Assembly (NCBI GenBank): GCA_946413945.1
Contig: CAMKMR010000104.1
Span: 1 to 6,569, forward strand
From: an uncultured Lachnospiraceae bacterium
GTDB taxonomy: Bacteria; Bacillota; Clostridia; Lachnospirales; Lachnospiraceae
Direction of reading: 5' to 3'
Length of the DNA stretch: 6,569 nucleotides
Under the pieces are notes generated by a model that worked only from the letters and a program-made list of their open reading frames with translations, made no database searches and had not been told where the DNA came from. This document shows, in pieces, positions 5,394 to 6,569 of the stretch (position 1 is its first letter; each line of letters opens with the position of its first letter). A program made the translations under genes and the position numbers.

Positions 5394-6569
5394 ATGATTC
5401 TAGCATGTCAGAATATCTCTAAATCTTTTGGAGATAAGACTATTTTAAAGAATATCAATTTCCATATAGAAGAAAAAGAAAAGATAGCTATTGTCGGTAT
5501 CAACGGTGCCGGAAAAACTACTCTTATCAAATGTATCTTAGGCCAGTATTCTCCTGATTCAGGAAATATCGTAATAGCTAAAGATACAAAAGTGGGCTAT
5601 CTTTCTCAGCACCAGGACATTTCATTTGATAATACAGTCTATAATGAAATGCTTGAAGCGAAAAAATATATCATCGAAATGGACAAAAAGATTCATGAAC
5701 TTGAGGATCGTATGAAACATGCCCAGGGCGATGAATTAAATTCTATCATGGAACAGTACAACCGTCTTCAGACTAAGTTTGACCATGAAAATGGCTACGC
5801 CTACGAAAGCGAGATAATCGGCGTTCTTAAAGGCTTAGGTTTCTCAAGCTCTGATTTTGACAGACATATCAACACCCTCTCAGGAGGCCAAAAAATGCGT
5901 ATCGCACTTGGCCGTCTCCTTCTTTCAAGGCCTGAGATAATAATCCTCGATGAGCCTACAAACCATCTTGATATGTCATCAATCTCATGGTTAGAAAATT
6001 TCCTTTCAACCTATCCGGGAGCTGTCATAGTTGTCAGCCATGATCGTTACTTTATTGATAAAGTATCTACTAAGATAGTAGAGATCGACCAGGGACAGTC
6101 AACAGTTTATAATGGCAATTACTCTTTCTACAGCAGTCAGAGAGCCAAGATAAGAGCTGATAAAATGAAAGCATATCTTAACCAGCAGGCAGAGATAAAA
6201 CATGAAGAAGCTGTTATCTCAAAATTAAAACAGTTCAATAGAGAGAAATCCATAAAACGCGCAGAAAGCCGCGAAAAGATGCTCGATAAGATTGAAAGGA
6301 TTGATAAACCAACTGAAGTAAATGCTGAGATGCGTCTTAAGCTTACACCAATAACTGAATCAGGTGAGGATGTACTTACCGTTACAGGATTAAAAAAATC
6401 CTTTGGTGATAACCTCTTATTTAATGATATCTCTATCGATATCAAGCGTGGCGAGCATGTTGCCCTTATCGGTGGAAATGGTACTGGTAAGACTACTATA
6501 CTTAAGATGATCAATCGCATGCTTCCTAAAGATGCCGGGGACATTCAGTTAGGTTCAAGAGTTAAAGTA
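5394..6569 (+). CDS. ABC-F family ATP-binding protein (YdiF-like), N-terminal 392 residues, cut by window edge
   Basis: ABC-F proteins are soluble tandem-ATPase factors that bind the ribosomal E site and act on stalled translation; they do not transport. The first nucleotide-binding domain has Walker A GINGAGKTT (35-43), signature LSGGQ (162-166), Walker B IIILDEP (182-188) with Glu187, HLD (191-193) and the switch His216 in SHDRYF. A helical arm insert spans about 85-135. The charged inter-domain linker, about 240-305, is the part that reaches toward the P-site tRNA in this family. The second domain begins at about 325 with Walker A GGNGTGKTT (360-368); its signature and Walker B lie beyond the right edge. 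No transmembrane segments are present. The ATG has AGGAG at 5382-5386, 7 bases upstream. The overall pattern resembles housekeeping YdiF-type members of Firmicutes, but a resistance role cannot be excluded from sequence alone. It is transcribed divergently from the glucosidase operon and is probably functionally unrelated to it. Confidence 0.93.
   Translation, partial: MILACQNISKSFGDKTILKNINFHIEEKEKIAIVGINGAGKTTLIKCILGQYSPDSGNIVIAKDTKVGYLSQHQDISFDNTVYNEMLEAKKYIIEMDKKIHELEDRMKHAQGDELNSIMEQYNRLQTKFDHENGYAYESEIIGVLKGLGFSSSDFDRHINTLSGGQKMRIALGRLLLSRPEIIILDEPTNHLDMSSISWLENFLSTYPGAVIVVSHDRYFIDKVSTKIVEIDQGQSTVYNGNYSFYSSQRAKIRADKMKAYLNQQAEIKHEEAVISKLKQFNREKSIKRAESREKMLDKIERIDKPTEVNAEMRLKLTPITESGEDVLTVTGLKKSFGDNLLFNDISIDIKRGEHVALIGGNGTGKTTILKMINRMLPKDAGDIQLGSRVKV

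Noticed and set aside
6137..6544. 135-residue open frame on the minus strand opposite the ABC-F gene
   Set aside because: It lies wholly antisense to a clear ABC-F coding region with conserved motifs, and its own translation is Ser/Leu/Ile-rich with no family signature or ribosome site.

Overview
The window looks like chromosomal DNA from a low-GC Gram-positive anaerobe. An assignment to the Clostridia, probably Lachnospiraceae, is an inference from AT-rich coding sequence, purine-rich Shine-Dalgarno sites, two probable TTG starts, and an Rnf-type electron transport gene beside Gx, NusG-II and ApbE genes. No rRNA, tRNA, insertion sequence, phage gene or CRISPR array was seen.

Most of the window is on the minus strand. 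From right to left, a five-gene, tightly spaced cluster encodes a cytoplasmic family 1 beta-glucosidase (3662-5032), a 240-residue protein I do not recognise (2921-3643), an ApbE-type FAD:protein FMN transferase with an N-terminal membrane anchor (1846-2916), a membrane-anchored NusG-II domain protein (1364-1807) and a Gx-family membrane protein (883-1371). It ends at a good intrinsic terminator (838-867). Beyond it, on the same strand but with its own likely promoter, is the N-terminal half of rnfC (1-696), which runs off the left edge. The rest of an rnf operon is expected beyond that edge.

The genes make sense together. Rnf is a membrane ferredoxin:NAD+ oxidoreductase whose subunits RnfG and RnfD carry FMN covalently attached by ApbE on the outer face of the membrane. 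NusG-II and Gx proteins are recurring neighbours of such flavinylated electron-transfer systems. The odd partners are the glucosidase and the unknown protein at the head of the operon; the latter is the most open question here.

On the right, a 361-base divergent intergenic region (5033-5393) separates the glucosidase operon from an ABC-F ATPase gene on the plus strand (5394 to the right edge). This region has a good promoter for the ABC-F gene, a pair of 23-bp imperfect direct repeats, a perfect 7-bp inverted repeat and a possible 20-codon reading frame. I found no convincing promoter for the glucosidase operon.
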